Source: Phycisphaerae bacterium
GTDB taxonomy: Bacteria; Planctomycetota; Phycisphaerae; Phycisphaerales; UBA1924
Assembly: GCA_016793805.1 (NCBI GenBank)
Contig: JAEUIZ010000026.1
Coordinates: forward strand, 30,965-94,964
Reading direction: 5' to 3'
Length of the DNA: 64,000 nucleotides
Shown here: piece by piece, positions 45,852 to 55,695 of the stretch
Position numbering within the stretch: the first letter of the stretch is position 1
Layout: each line of letters begins with the position of its first letter
Position numbers and translations under genes: made by a program
The notes under the pieces: generated by a model
Seen by the model: only the letters and a program-made list of their open reading frames with translations
The model's database searches: none
Told to the model about the DNA's origin: nothing

Positions 45852-47092
45852 GGACGACTCGCGTGGGAGGGCGGATCGGTGGATGGCTGGCGGGGTTGGC
45901 GTGCGTTGCGGTGGTGGTCGGCGTGTCGTCGCCGGCGCCGGCTCGGCCGGATGGGACGCTCCCGGCGCGGGCGGTGGAGGCGAGCGCGTGGCCCGCGCGC
46001 TGGGCGTCGGCGGAGCGGGGCAGCCCCGGGGCGATCCGCCCGCTGGACCTGTCGGGCAAGTCGCTGCGGTCGGGGCGGTTGCCGTGGCAACTGGGCGACG
46101 GCCCGAACGAGGCGGCGACGGCGGCGCTGCTGATTCCGGCGGCGCATGAGGGGCCTGCGCCGGAGTTCGAGTTCGAGGGCCCGGGCTCGGTCATTTTCTT
46201 CGAGCAGCCGCTGGAGCCCAAGGAGAAGCCGGACGGGGCGACGGAGCACTTCGTGTTCGTGTCGGCGCGGCCTGGGGCGGCGGGTGCGGACGGCGCGGCG
46301 GGCCGCCCGCGCGTGGAGCGGACGTGGTTCGCGTACTACGCGCCCAAGGGCGAGGCGAAGGGGCTGCTGCTGCTGATCCCCGGGACGTTCGGGGAGCCCA
46401 AGGCGCTGACGGATCGGATCGTTCGGCAGTTGCAGGGCCGCGGGTTCGGGGTGGTGCGGATGGTCTCGCAGCCCTCGCGGTTCACGGAGAAGATGACGTT
46501 CACGATCGACAAGGCGGACCCGGACTCGGCGCTCGGGGCGATCGCTGGGGAACTGGGGCAGCGAGCGGCGGAGTGCGCGTACGCGGCCGAGGGGGCGATG
46601 GCGCACGTGCGGGCCGCGCACCCGGAGGTGGCGGCGTTGCCGCGGTTCGCGGTCGGGGCGAGCGGGGGCGCGATGGTGATGCCGACGGTGCTGGCGCGGG
46701 AGCCCGGGGCGTACAAGGCGGCGGTGCTGATCGCCGGGGGTGCTGACTTTTTCACGACGATCGACACGTCGAACTACAAGAGCATGATCGACGCGGTGTC
46801 GTTCCGGTGGGTCCCCGAGCCCCCGACGGACGAGGAGCGAGCGGCCTTGGCGGCGCGGTACCTGGCGCGGGCGCCGCTGGACTCGGCGAACACGGCGCTG
46901 GCGGTGCGCGGGACGCGGTTCCTGCTGGTCCACGCGACGGTGGACATGGCGGTCCCGGCGGCGCAGGGCGACCTGCTCTGGGAGCGGCTGGGCAAGCCCG
47001 AGCGCTGGAGCGAGGTGGCGGGGCACGAGTTGATCTTCGTGAAGGTGGCGTCGCGGCTGGGGGAGATGATGGACTGGCTGGCTCGGCCGTAG
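45848..47092 (+). CDS. Secreted alpha/beta-hydrolase-like protein
   Basis: The 414-residue protein begins with an Arg-containing signal peptide (RIGGWLAGLACVAVVVGV). The hydrolase part has LLLLIPGTFGEPKALTDRIV, the nucleophile elbow VGASGGAMVMP, an acid candidate in HATVDMAVPA and His in AGHELIFVK, so a plausible Ser-Asp-His triad is present. Substrate is unknown. It overlaps galE by four bases, so it is translationally coupled to an enzyme of sugar metabolism, but that does not define its role. Confidence 0.75.
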   Translation: MRTTRVGGRIGGWLAGLACVAVVVGVSSPAPARPDGTLPARAVEASAWPARWASAERGSPGAIRPLDLSGKSLRSGRLPWQLGDGPNEAATAALLIPAAHEGPAPEFEFEGPGSVIFFEQPLEPKEKPDGATEHFVFVSARPGAAGADGAAGRPRVERTWFAYYAPKGEAKGLLLLIPGTFGEPKALTDRIVRQLQGRGFGVVRMVSQPSRFTEKMTFTIDKADPDSALGAIAGELGQRAAECAYAAEGAMAHVRAAHPEVAALPRFAVGASGGAMVMPTVLAREPGAYKAAVLIAGGADFFTTIDTSNYKSMIDAVSFRWVPEPPTDEERAALAARYLARAPLDSANTALAVRGTRFLLVHATVDMAVPAAQGDLLWERLGKPERWSEVAGHELIFVKVASRLGEMMDWLARP

Positions 47093-47124
47093 GGGCGGCG
47101 CGATCGCGCGGGGCGGGCGCGGGC

Positions 47125-47130
47125 TATCGT
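47125..47130 (+). promoter_or_regulatory. -10-like box TATCGT for a leaderless hypothetical gene
   Basis: TATCGT ends 8 bases before the ATG at 47139 and no Shine-Dalgarno sequence is present. Confidence 0.4.
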
Positions 47131-47138
47131 GAGCGCGC

Positions 47139-48059
47139 ATGCGAGCGGCGCTGAGCCCGTATCACCTGACGACGCGCGAGCCGGCGGCGATGGCGACGCT
47201 GCTGCTGGCCGAGGAGGTTGTCACGCTGCTGCCCCGGCCCGCGTCGACCGCCGGGGGCGCGCGATCGGAGGCCGAGGCGGCGGCGGCGCGAGTCCCCGCG
47301 TTCGAGGGGCTCCTTCGGGCGTGGGAGTGGTCGATGCCGCTGTGGCGGGCGGGCGTCCTCGTCCCCGATGCCGACGGGGACGGCGCGCTGTCGGAGGCGC
47401 GCGCGGCGGCGCAGGAGATCGAGTCTCAGGCACGATTCGCGCCGTTGCGGAGGCTGCTCCGCCCGGGGCTCTTTGAGGACGGGGACGCGTTCCTTCGCGC
47501 GATCTGCTCGGACGTGATGCGGACGGGGCCCGATCCGGCGCTGGGCGTGCCCGTGCAGGCGGGGCTGGATCGGCTCGCGTCGCGGCACGGGCTGGTGTCG
47601 GTGCGGTCGGATCGGGCGACGGTGGTGCAACGTGCCGAGCATCGGCTGGGGACGCGGTTGGGCGCCTTCGCGGCGCCGATCCTGGTGCGGGGCGGCGCGG
47701 CACGAGCGCTGTCGGCGCGAGAGCGTCTGGCCGACTCGCTCGGGGCGCTGCGGCGGGCGATCGAGGCGCTGGCGATGGGCGAAGCGGGGTCGGCGGACGA
47801 GTTGGCCGGGGCGTCGCGCGGGTATGCGGGCGCGTTCGAGTCGGCATGGCCCGAGGTGTCGCGCGTGGCGCCGGAGGAGGAACGGGCCGTGGCGGGGACG
47901 GCGGCGGTCACGCTCGTGCGCGCGCCGGCGGACGTGTCGCTCGTGGCGAGCCTGGAGGCGGCGGGGTCGGGGATCACGGGGGGAGCGAGCGAGGCGGGTG
48001 GGCCGACTGGGACGGTGGTGCTGATGGTGGTGCGGATGATCGGGCGCGGGGGGAGATAG
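47139..48059 (+). CDS. Hypothetical protein
   Basis: The 306-residue protein is Ala/Arg/Leu-rich and mainly helical, without a signal peptide or membrane helix. I recognise no family. It has PDADGDGALSEAR, similar to an EF-hand loop but lacking the final acidic residue, so calcium binding is doubtful. Codon use matches neighbouring genes and the frame is open with strong third-position GC, so it is probably real. It sits 46 bases after the hydrolase gene and 41 before the DUF255 gene, both on the same strand. Confidence 0.6.
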   Translation: MRAALSPYHLTTREPAAMATLLLAEEVVTLLPRPASTAGGARSEAEAAAARVPAFEGLLRAWEWSMPLWRAGVLVPDADGDGALSEARAAAQEIESQARFAPLRRLLRPGLFEDGDAFLRAICSDVMRTGPDPALGVPVQAGLDRLASRHGLVSVRSDRATVVQRAEHRLGTRLGAFAAPILVRGGAARALSARERLADSLGALRRAIEALAMGEAGSADELAGASRGYAGAFESAWPEVSRVAPEEERAVAGTAAVTLVRAPADVSLVASLEAAGSGITGGASEAGGPTGTVVLMVVRMIGRGGR

Positions 48060-48085
48060 CGTCGGAGGCCGATCGCGGGGAGCAC

Positions 48086-48091
48086 TAGAGT
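48086..48091 (+). promoter_or_regulatory. -10-like box TAGAGT for leaderless DUF255 gene
   Basis: TAGAGT ends 9 bases before the ATG at 48101 without a Shine-Dalgarno sequence. Confidence 0.45.
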
Positions 48092-48100
48092 TGGCCCGCG

Positions 48101-50458
48101 ATGACGGAGCCCGTGCCGCCAACCCGACGCCCGAACCGGCTGGCGCGCGAGTCGAGCCCGTATCTGCTGCAGCACGCGCACAACCCGGTGGACTGGTTCG
48201 CGTGGGGCCCGGAGGCGTTCGAGGAGGCCCGGCGGCGGGAGGTGCCGATCTTTCTGTCGGTGGGGTACTCGACGTGCTACTGGTGCCACGTCATGGAGCG
48301 GGAGAGTTTCGAGGACGAGGGGATCGGGCGGCACATGTCGGAGCGGTTCGTGTGCGTGAAGGTGGACCGCGAGGAACGCCCGGACGTGGACGACGCGTAC
48401 ATGGCGGCGGTGCAGATCATGACGGGGCACGGGGGCTGGCCGATGAGTTGCTTCCTGGAGCCCGTGGGCCTTCGGCCGTTCTGGTGCGGGACATACTTTC
48501 CGCCCGAGCCGGCGCGGGGGATGCCGGGGTTTCGGCAGGTTCTGGAGGGGATGTCGCGGGCGTGGCGGGAGCAGCGGGCGGAGGTGCTGGCGCAGGCGGA
48601 GGCGGTGGCGGAGTCGGTTCGGCGGCACCTCTCGGAGCGTCGGGCGCCCGCGGCGGTGGGTGTGCAGGACGTGGGCGAGGCGGCGCAGACGCTGCTGCGG
48701 ACGCTGGACCGGGTGCACGGGGGCTTCGGGGGCGCGCCCAAGTTCCCACAGCCGGTGTTCCTCGATCTGCTGCTCGACACGCGCGACCACGCGGGCGACG
48801 ACGCGACGCGATCGGCCGTGGACCACGCGATCCGGCTGACGCTCGACCGGATGGCGTTGGGCGGGGTGCGCGACCAGATCGCGGGCGGGTTCCACCGGTA
48901 CAGCGTGGACGCGACGTGGACGGTCCCGCACTTCGAGAAGATGCTGTACGACAACGCGCAGTTGCTGGCGACGTATGCGCGTGCCGCCCGGACGTACGGC
49001 GACCTGTTCTACGCGCGGGTGGCGCGCGAGATCGTCGAGGACGTGTTTGACTCGCTGAGCGCGGCGGGCGTGCCGGCGGGCGCGAGCGGCTTTTTTTGCG
49101 CGCTGGACGCGGAGGTGGACGGGCGCGAGGGGCTGAACTACGTCTGGACGGGGGACGAGGTGCGGGCGGCGCTCTCGGGGGAGGACGCGGAGGCCGCGGT
49201 GCGGGTGTTTGGGCTGGATCGGGGGCCGAACTTCCGCGACCCGCACCATCCGGACGCACCGGCGGCGAGCGTGCTGGTGCTGGCGGATCGGCCGGAGCGG
49301 TTGGCGGACGTGCTCGGGGCGGAGGTGGGGTCGCGGCTGGATCGGTTGCGGGCGGCGCTGCTGGCGGCTCGGCGGAGGCGGAAGCAGCCGCGCACCGACG
49401 ACAAGGTGCTGGCCGCGTGGAACGGGCTGATGATCGCGGCGCTGGCGCGGTCGGCGGCGCTGCTGCGCGAGACGATGGACACGTCCGCGTGGCTGTCGGC
49501 GGCGGAGCGAGCGGCGGAGTTCCTGCTGGGCCGGCATGTGGTGTCGGGCGAGTTGTTGCGGGCGTCTCGTGCGGTCGCGGGAGGGGGGGCGCACACGCCG
49601 GGGTTTCTGGAGGACTATGCGCTGGTGATCCAGGGGTTGGTAGAACTGGACGCGGCGGGATCGGCGCGGGGGCGTGAATGGCTGGCCGCGGGGAGGGCGC
49701 TGGCCGAGCGAGCGGCGACGCTGTTCCGCGACGCGGACGGGGTGTGGTTCGACGCGCGGGCGGGGCAGGACGATCTGTTTGTACGGCCGCGCTCGACGCA
49801 CGACGGCGCGATCCCCTCGGCGGGTTCGTCGATGGTCCACGCGCTGCTCGGGCTGGGGGAGCGCACGGGCGAGGCCCGATGGCGCGAGATGGCGCTGGAG
49901 GGCCTGGCGTCGCTGAGCGGGGCGATCGCGGAGAGCCCGGTGGGCGCGGCCAACGCGGCGCGGGCGATCGTCCGCGCGGTGGCGCTCTGGCCCGAGGCGA
50001 CCGAGGGCCTCGCGTCGGCGGGCGCGGCTCAGGGGGAGGCTGGGGGGCATGGGAGGGCGCGCGAGCCCGAGCAGCCGGTGGAGGTGTACGCGGATCGGGA
50101 CCGGGTGCTGGTGGGCGAGGAGATGCCGGCGGAGGTGACCCTGTCGCTGCGGATCGCGCCGGGGTATCACATCACGTCGGCCGATCCTGGCGCGGGCGGG
50201 CAGGGCCTGTCGCCGCTGGTGATTGGGGTGGTCGGGGGGACGGGCCTGGCGGTGTATGCGGACTTTCCGAAGGGGGAACCGCTGGTCGAGGGCGGGCCGA
50301 TGGTGCACACGGGGGCGGTGGAGATCCGCGTGGCGCTGGAACGGCAAGGGGAGTGGACGGGCCGGCCGATGCTGGTGGTGCAGTATCAGGCGTGCACGGA
50401 GACGGAGTGCCTGCTGCCGACGGCGGTGGAGTTGGCGGTGGCGATCGATCGGGGCTGA
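48101..50458 (+). CDS. DUF255 thioredoxin-like/GH-fold protein fused to a DsbD N-terminal-like domain
   Basis: The 785-residue protein starts with the DUF255 (YyaL/SSP411) signature [20 protein letters not shown], then a thioredoxin-like active site [17 protein letters not shown], and a helical barrel region ([19 protein letters not shown]). The last 125 residues (about 660-785) form a beta domain, [20 protein letters not shown] to [17 protein letters not shown], resembling the periplasmic N-terminal domain of DsbD-type reductases with its two Cys. That part is not in the usual family length of 650-700. No signal peptide is visible, which is odd for a DsbD-like domain. Function is unknown. 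Confidence 0.85.
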   Translation: MTEPVPPTRRPNRLARESSPYLLQHAHNPVDWFAWGPEAFEEARRREVPIFLSVGYSTCYWCHVMERESFEDEGIGRHMSERFVCVKVDREERPDVDDAYMAAVQIMTGHGGWPMSCFLEPVGLRPFWCGTYFPPEPARGMPGFRQVLEGMSRAWREQRAEVLAQAEAVAESVRRHLSERRAPAAVGVQDVGEAAQTLLRTLDRVHGGFGGAPKFPQPVFLDLLLDTRDHAGDDATRSAVDHAIRLTLDRMALGGVRDQIAGGFHRYSVDATWTVPHFEKMLYDNAQLLATYARAARTYGDLFYARVAREIVEDVFDSLSAAGVPAGASGFFCALDAEVDGREGLNYVWTGDEVRAALSGEDAEAAVRVFGLDRGPNFRDPHHPDAPAASVLVLADRPERLADVLGAEVGSRLDRLRAALLAARRRRKQPRTDDKVLAAWNGLMIAALARSAALLRETMDTSAWLSAAERAAEFLLGRHVVSGELLRASRAVAGGGAHTPGFLEDYALVIQGLVELDAAGSARGREWLAAGRALAERAATLFRDADGVWFDARAGQDDLFVRPRSTHDGAIPSAGSSMVHALLGLGERTGEARWREMALEGLASLSGAIAESPVGAANAARAIVRAVALWPEATEGLASAGAAQGEAGGHGRAREPEQPVEVYADRDRVLVGEEMPAEVTLSLRIAPGYHITSADPGAGGQGLSPLVIGVVGGTGLAVYADFPKGEPLVEGGPMVHTGAVEIRVALERQGEWTGRPMLVVQYQACTETECLLPTAVELAVAIDRG

Positions 50459-50524
50459 TGGTGCCGAGGGTGAGGGTTGGAGGTCGGGAAGGCAGGGCGG
50501 CATCGGACCGTCGAGGAACATCCC

Positions 50525-50530
50525 TAGGAT
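50525..50530 (+). promoter_or_regulatory. -10-like box TAGGAT upstream of the TlpA-like gene
   Basis: TAGGAT lies 50 bases before the ATG at 50581, and TTGGAGG precedes that ATG, so this gene appears to have a normal leader and ribosome-binding site. Confidence 0.35.
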
Positions 50531-50580
50531 GGAGCCGTCAGACGGAACGGCGGGGTGCCGCCCAAGTTTGGAGGCTGTTC

Positions 50581-51873
50581 ATGCAGAGTGGAATCGCGAT
50601 CGTGGCGTTGCTGGCGAGTGCGGGGAGCGTGTGGGCGCAGCCGGACCCGGCGGCGAGGAAGGTTCTGGAGCGGATGGGGGAGGCGGCCAAGCGTGCGACC
50701 TCGATCTCGTACAAGGTGGTGCACAAGGGCGAGGGCGTGTTCATGTCGCGGCTGCCTGGGCTCTCGGGCGAGGTGCTGCTTCAACGGCGGAAGGACACGG
50801 GGCTGTTCAACTGGCGGGTGAGCGGGAAGCGAGAGGACGTCGAGGGGCTGAAGGGCCTCACGTTCCTGGTGGTGAGCGACGGGACGACCAAGACGTGGGT
50901 GGACGACAGCGTGAAGTTGGTGGTCCGGCGGATGAACGAGGTCGCGCGCGGGGAGCAGCCGGACACGGCGGCGACGCTGTGGCTCCGCCACCTGGTCGAT
51001 CCCGCGGCGCTGGCGAAGGAACTGGAGGCGACGACGATCACGATGGAAGCGCCGGTGCAGTTGGACGGGGTGCCGTGCGACGTGGTGTACGTGGACCCCG
51101 GGGAGGGGCTGGCGAAGTCGCGGTGGTCGATCGCGCAGACCGATCATCTGCCGCGGCGGTACGAGAGCCTGCTCCGCGGCGGGGGCCTGAACGACTCGCA
51201 GACGTGGACGGTGACGAGCGTGGTGGTGGACGGCCCGGTGCCGGCGGGGAGTTTCGCGATCTCGGTGCCTGATGGGTACCAGATGAGCGACGCGACGGTG
51301 AACACGCCGGCGACGCCGAGCGCGATGCCGCGGGAGCGCGCGGTGGGGGCGAACATCGACGACCTGGCGCCGGAGTTCGAGTTGTCGAACCCGAAGGGGG
51401 AAAAGGTCAAGTTGTCGTCGATGAAGGGGAGCGTGGTGGTGCTGGACTTCTGGGGGACGTGGTGCCTCCCGTGCCGGAAGGCGAGCCCGATGGTGGAGGC
51501 GCTGCACAAGGACTACAAGGACAAGGGGGTGAAGGTGTTCGGGCTGGCGGTGCGCGAGGCCAACGACCAGAAGCCGATCGACTACATGACACAGGGGAAC
51601 TACACGTACGGGCTGCTGCTCAGGGCCGACGAGACGGCCAAGGCGTACAAGATCAAGGCGTACCCGACGTACGTGATCATCGGGAAGGACGGGGAGATCG
51701 CCAAGATCGAGATGGGGTACGACGAGGCGGCATTCCGCGGCATGCGCGAGGCGATCGACGCGCTCCTCGAGGGCAAGCCCGTGCCCAAGGTCCCCGCGGG
51801 CAAGGATGGATCAGACCGCGACCTGCAGCCCGGGCTGCTCCGTCCGGGGAACGACGGGGACGCGAAGAAGTAG
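50581..51873 (+). CDS. Exported TlpA/ResA-like thiol-disulfide oxidoreductase with N-terminal LolA-like domain
   Basis: The ATG at 50581, preceded by TTGGAGG, gives a 430-residue protein with a signal peptide (MQSGIAIVALLASAGSVWAQ). Residues about 25-245 resemble outer-membrane lipoprotein-sorting or DUF2092-type domains (SYKVVHKGEGVF). Residues about 260-410 are thioredoxin-like: LAPEFELSNPKGEKVKLSSM, the active site FWGTWCLPCRKASPMVEAL, and the cis-Pro segment KAYPTYVIIGKDG. It probably reduces or exchanges disulfides in the periplasm. The neighbouring DUF255-DsbD-like gene is also redox-like, suggesting a shared process. Confidence 0.87.
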   Translation: MQSGIAIVALLASAGSVWAQPDPAARKVLERMGEAAKRATSISYKVVHKGEGVFMSRLPGLSGEVLLQRRKDTGLFNWRVSGKREDVEGLKGLTFLVVSDGTTKTWVDDSVKLVVRRMNEVARGEQPDTAATLWLRHLVDPAALAKELEATTITMEAPVQLDGVPCDVVYVDPGEGLAKSRWSIAQTDHLPRRYESLLRGGGLNDSQTWTVTSVVVDGPVPAGSFAISVPDGYQMSDATVNTPATPSAMPRERAVGANIDDLAPEFELSNPKGEKVKLSSMKGSVVVLDFWGTWCLPCRKASPMVEALHKDYKDKGVKVFGLAVREANDQKPIDYMTQGNYTYGLLLRADETAKAYKIKAYPTYVIIGKDGEIAKIEMGYDEAAFRGMREAIDALLEGKPVPKVPAGKDGSDRDLQPGLLRPGNDGDAKK

Positions 51874-51894
51874 CGGGACGCGAAGGAGCAGCGC

Positions 51895-52623
51895 TCACCA
51901 GCGCATGTGGACGCCCATGTGGTAGTACCCGCCGCTGGGCCCGTCGTCGGGAAGGGTGGCGAGGGCGACGCTGGTCTTGGCGCCGTCCATGACGCTCAGC
52001 GGCGCCTCGGGCCCGCCCATGTCGGTCTTGACCCATCCCGGGTGAGCGGCGTTGACCTTGATCGGCGTGCCGGCGAGTTCGAGGGCGAGTTGGATGGTGT
52101 AGAGGTTGACCGCGGCCTTGCTCGTGTTGTACGCGACCATCGCGTACCCGTGGATCGGGCTGTTGGGATCGGCGTGCTCGGCGGCGCTCCCGAGGATGCT
52201 CGAGAGGTTCACGATGCGGCCCGCCGGGCTCCGGCGCAGGAGCGGGAGCAGGGCCTGGGTGACGGCGACGAGCCCGAAGAAGTTGGCCTCGAAGGTTCGG
52301 CGCAGGGCGTCGAGCGTGACGGCACTGGCGGCGCCGTCGCCGGCCTTGATCGCCACGCCCGCGTTGTTCACGAGCACGTCGAGGCGGCCCGGGTCGCGCG
52401 CGATGGTCGCAGCGGCGGCGGCGATGGAGGCGGCGTCGGTCACGTCGAGCCGGATCGCGCGGACATCGAGCCCCTCGGCGGCGAGGCCCTGGGCGGCGCG
52501 GCGACCGGCGGCCTCGTCGCGGGCGCCGAGGAGCACGGCGTGCCCGAGCCGAGCGAGTTGGCGGGCCGTTTCGAGGCCGATGCCCTTGTTGCCCCCCGTG
52601 ACGAGCGCGACGCGCCGGCTCAA
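51895..52623 (-). CDS. Short-chain dehydrogenase/reductase (carbonyl-reductase-like)
   Basis: The 242-residue protein has VALVTGGNKGIGLETARQLA (NADP site), LDVLVNNAGVAIK, catalytic Ser in NLSSILGS, and YNTSKAAVN with the Tyr-x3-Lys pair. The N-terminus and HPGWVKTDMGGP segment are like eukaryotic-type carbonyl reductases. The start is TTG at 52623, overlapping the stop of the upstream gene as TTGA. Substrate is unknown. It is convergent with the TlpA-like gene. Confidence 0.88.
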   Translation of the reverse strand: MSRRVALVTGGNKGIGLETARQLARLGHAVLLGARDEAAGRRAAQGLAAEGLDVRAIRLDVTDAASIAAAAATIARDPGRLDVLVNNAGVAIKAGDGAASAVTLDALRRTFEANFFGLVAVTQALLPLLRRSPAGRIVNLSSILGSAAEHADPNSPIHGYAMVAYNTSKAAVNLYTIQLALELAGTPIKVNAAHPGWVKTDMGGPEAPLSVMDGAKTSVALATLPDDGPSGGYYHMGVHMRW

Positions 52624-54140
52624 GGACGGGCTCCCGCGCTGCCGCGGACCTGCTGGACGGCGATGAGCGAGTATGCGGTGATGAGCACGGGGTTGTTCTC
52701 CATCCAGCGGTCATCGACGGGCTTGAAACTGCCGTCGGGGTTCTGGAGCGATTCGAGCCGGGCGACGAGGTCGGCGGCCCAATCGCGCGTGACGCCGGCC
52801 TCGTTGCCGTCGGGGTAGGTCACGATGGTCCGGGGCGAGTCGGGGCTGGGGCGGGTGCGGCGGTGGGCTTCGAGGGCGCGGGCGAAGGTGACGAAGTAGT
52901 AGTACAGGCCGTCGGTCCCGACGTTGGGGTTCTCGTCGAGCGTGTAGTGCCGCTGGATCCACCCGTAGGCGGCGCGGACGCGCGGGTCGTCGGGGGGGAG
53001 GTTGGCGTAGACCATGCTCTTGAAGCCGGCGTAGGTCATCGAGCCGTAGGCCCGCAGGCGGCTGACGCCCTGCCAGTGCTCGACGGGCTCGACGCGGATG
53101 GCGGAGCGATCGGTGACCTCGCCGGCGAGCGCGGCAAAGAGCACGTCCTGGAGCCGCTCGGCCGAGGCGATGGGCGTTCGGATCTCGAAGGTGTGTGCCT
53201 TCTGCCCGTCGGCGGAGGCGCCGAGGTAGATCTGCGCCTCGGTCGGGAGCCGCCTGACCTCCTCGTGCCGACTGACCTCGGCGATTGTCTGGATCATCCC
53301 GAGCACGTCGGCCTTGGAGAGCGTGAGTTCCTTGCCGTTGTCGGCGCGGAGGGTGACGCGGGCGAGGGTGCCCGGCGGGCCGGAGAGGGACTCGGCGATC
53401 TCGCCCCCGTAACTCTGGCCTTGGCCTGCGCCGGCGGTGTTGGGGCCGGTGGCATAGATGAATCCGCCCTGCGCGCTGCCCGTGGCGTAGGGCTGGTCGT
53501 TGACGCCGTCGAGCATCTGGACGCGCGAGAGGAAGACCAGGGCCCGCTGGACGGCGGGGTCGTCCGAGGGCACGCCGGCGTCGGCGAGGCCCTGGAGGAA
53601 GAAGTGGAGGTTGGAGAGGTCGGGTCGGCCGCTGCGGCCGTAGCCCACGCCGCCATAGAACGGATGGGATATGTCGATCCGGCGGGTCTCGTTGGCAAAC
53701 TTCCCGTCGGTGGTGGCGTCCTCGCCGAACTGGAGCGTGCGGAGGAAGGCGACGGCGGGCTTGACGGCGGCGAGGGCCTGCGGGGTGTTGGCCTTGGCGA
53801 GGGCGGAGACGCAGATGGCGGTGTTGTAACTGGGGAGCACGGTGTCGTAGATGCCCCCATCGGGCTGCCGCTTGCTCAGGATGAACGCGAGGGCGCGGGC
53901 GATCGCGGGGTCGTCGGCGGTCAGGCCCGGCTGGTCGAGCATGCCGGCGACGACGAGCCCGGTGATGGCGGGGAACGTCGGGCCTTCCTTGGGGATCGAC
54001 CACCCGCCCGTGGCCGGGTCTTGCTGGGCGCGGAGGTACGCGACGGCCTTGTCGGCGATCCGCGCGGCGCGGTCCTGGGTGTCGTCGGCGAGCGCGGGGG
54101 CGACGGCGAGGGCAACGGCAACGAGCGCGGTACGCAACAC
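52620..54140 (-). CDS. Secreted prenyltransferase/squalene-cyclase-repeat protein
   Basis: The 506-residue protein starts at GTG 54140 (AAGGAG upstream) with a signal peptide (LVAVALAVAPALADD). It has repeats of the squalene cyclase/prenyltransferase alpha-barrel: AVAYLRAQQDPATGGWSIP, AFILSKRQPDGGIYDTVLP, GGFIYATGPNTAGAG, and ESLQNPDGSFKPVDDRWME. A central insert (TLRADNGKELTLSKADVLGM) interrupts the barrel. The export signal means it is not a classical hopanoid cyclase; such proteins are common and uncharacterised in planctomycetes. It is coupled to the SDR gene downstream. Confidence 0.8.
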   Translation of the reverse strand: MLRTALVAVALAVAPALADDTQDRAARIADKAVAYLRAQQDPATGGWSIPKEGPTFPAITGLVVAGMLDQPGLTADDPAIARALAFILSKRQPDGGIYDTVLPSYNTAICVSALAKANTPQALAAVKPAVAFLRTLQFGEDATTDGKFANETRRIDISHPFYGGVGYGRSGRPDLSNLHFFLQGLADAGVPSDDPAVQRALVFLSRVQMLDGVNDQPYATGSAQGGFIYATGPNTAGAGQGQSYGGEIAESLSGPPGTLARVTLRADNGKELTLSKADVLGMIQTIAEVSRHEEVRRLPTEAQIYLGASADGQKAHTFEIRTPIASAERLQDVLFAALAGEVTDRSAIRVEPVEHWQGVSRLRAYGSMTYAGFKSMVYANLPPDDPRVRAAYGWIQRHYTLDENPNVGTDGLYYYFVTFARALEAHRRTRPSPDSPRTIVTYPDGNEAGVTRDWAADLVARLESLQNPDGSFKPVDDRWMENNPVLITAYSLIAVQQVRGSAGARP

Positions 54141-54235
54141 GCGGGGTCTCCTTGGAGGTTCGAGCGAGACATCGTACGCGGCGTGGCCGGGCGTGCCGCA
54201 TTGCCCGCTGCGCGGCAGGGTGCTTTGATACGCCC

Positions 54236-55630
54236 GTGAACCCGACCGCCGAACTTCTCTGCCCCGAGGTGCGCGAGTTGGTGCAGGAGGGTCGGTACTC
54301 GGAGTTGCGGGAGATCCTGCACGAGTTGCCGTTCGCCGACGTGGCGGACATCCTCGCGGGGCTCGACCCCGCGGAGGCGGCGCTGGCGTTCCGGTTCCTG
54401 CAGCGGGACGACGCGGCGGAGGTGTTCTCGTACTTCCCGCCCGCGAAGCAGGAGGAACTCGTCCAGAAACTCGGGGACGAGGGCTCGCTGCGGATCGTCG
54501 AGGCGATGAGCCCGGACGACCGCGTGCGCGTGCTGGACGAACTCCCCGCGGAGGTCGCGCAGAAACTCATCGCGTCGCTCTCCCCGGAATCGCGGCGGGT
54601 CACGCAGGCGATCCTGGGGTATCCGGCGGGGACGGTCGGGCGCCTCATGACGCCCGACTACATCAAGGTCAGCCCCGCGTGGACGTGCGGGCAGGCGATC
54701 GAGCACGTGCGCAAGACGGGGCGCGACGCCGAGACGATCAACGTGCTCTACGTCATCGACGATCAGGGCCGGCTGATCGACGATCTGCGGCTGCGGCAGG
54801 TGCTGCTGGCGGACCCGTCGGCGCCCATCGAGAGCCTGATGAACCGGAGTTTCTACTCGCTGCGGGCGGACCAGCCCGAGAGCGAGGCGGTGGCGCTGAT
54901 GGCCAAGTACGACCGCACGGCCCTCCCGGTGGTGGACACGCGCGGGGCGCTGGTGGGGATCGTGACGGTGGACGACGTGATCGACGTGGCCCAGCAGCAG
55001 GCCACCGAGAGCATCCAGAAACTCGGCGGGATGGAGGCCCTGGACGAGCCGTACATGCGCGCCAGCCACCTCGAGATGTTCCGCAAGCGCGGGTTCTGGC
55101 TCTCGGCGCTCTTCGTGGGGCAGACCGTCACGATCATCGTGCTCGGGAGTTTCCAGAAGCAGATCGAGAGCGCCGGGGTGCTGGCGGTCTTCATGCCGCT
55201 GGTCATCTCGTGCGGGGGCAACTCGGGCTCGCAGGCGGCGACGCTGGTCACGCGGGCGTTGGCGCTGGGAGAGGTCAGCGGGCGCGATTGGCTGGCGGTG
55301 ATCCGTCGCGAGTCGCTCACGGCGTTGCTCCTGGCCACGACGCTCGGCGCGATGGGGATGGTGTGCGTCGAGGTGTTCACCCGCGTGCTGGGACGGCCTC
55401 ACACGGACCACCCCCTGCTTCTGGGCGTGACCGTGGCCTCAGCGGTGATGGGCGTGGTGCTCTGGGGGACGTTCCTCGGCTCGCTCCTGCCGCTGGTTCT
55501 CAAGCGGTTCCGGTTCGACCCGGCGACGGCCTCGAGCCCGATGGTGGCGACGCTGATGGACGCCTCGGGCACGCTCATCTACCTCGGGCTCGCGGTGCTG
55601 TTCCTCACGGGGACGATCATCAAACTCTGA
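54236..55630 (+). CDS. mgtE: Magnesium transporter MgtE
   Basis: The 464-residue protein has the N-terminal superhelical domain (LREILHELPFADVADILAGL), two CBS domains (LMTPDYIKVSPAWTCGQAIE; LMNRSFYSLRADQPESEAVA with VGIVTVDDVIDV), and a five-helix membrane domain containing GNSGSQAATLVTRALALGEV, the Mg2+ channel signature. The CBS and N domains gate the channel by sensing cytoplasmic Mg2+. The GTG at 54236 is chosen because it starts just before the N domain; an upstream ATG at 54152 would add an Arg-rich leader. Confidence 0.94.
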   Translation: MNPTAELLCPEVRELVQEGRYSELREILHELPFADVADILAGLDPAEAALAFRFLQRDDAAEVFSYFPPAKQEELVQKLGDEGSLRIVEAMSPDDRVRVLDELPAEVAQKLIASLSPESRRVTQAILGYPAGTVGRLMTPDYIKVSPAWTCGQAIEHVRKTGRDAETINVLYVIDDQGRLIDDLRLRQVLLADPSAPIESLMNRSFYSLRADQPESEAVALMAKYDRTALPVVDTRGALVGIVTVDDVIDVAQQQATESIQKLGGMEALDEPYMRASHLEMFRKRGFWLSALFVGQTVTIIVLGSFQKQIESAGVLAVFMPLVISCGGNSGSQAATLVTRALALGEVSGRDWLAVIRRESLTALLLATTLGAMGMVCVEVFTRVLGRPHTDHPLLLGVTVASAVMGVVLWGTFLGSLLPLVLKRFRFDPATASSPMVATLMDASGTLIYLGLAVLFLTGTIIKL

Positions 55631-55683
55631 GCGCTGCCTCGCGTGCTCCCTGCCCGACTCCCACCCGCACACGGGGGTGGCTC

Positions 55684-55689
55684 TACACT
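55684..55689 (+). promoter_or_regulatory. -10-like box TACACT for leaderless tRNA nucleotidyltransferase gene
   Basis: TACACT ends 6 bases before the ATG at 55696, with CGGACG between. Confidence 0.5.
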
Positions 55690-55695
55690 CGGACG

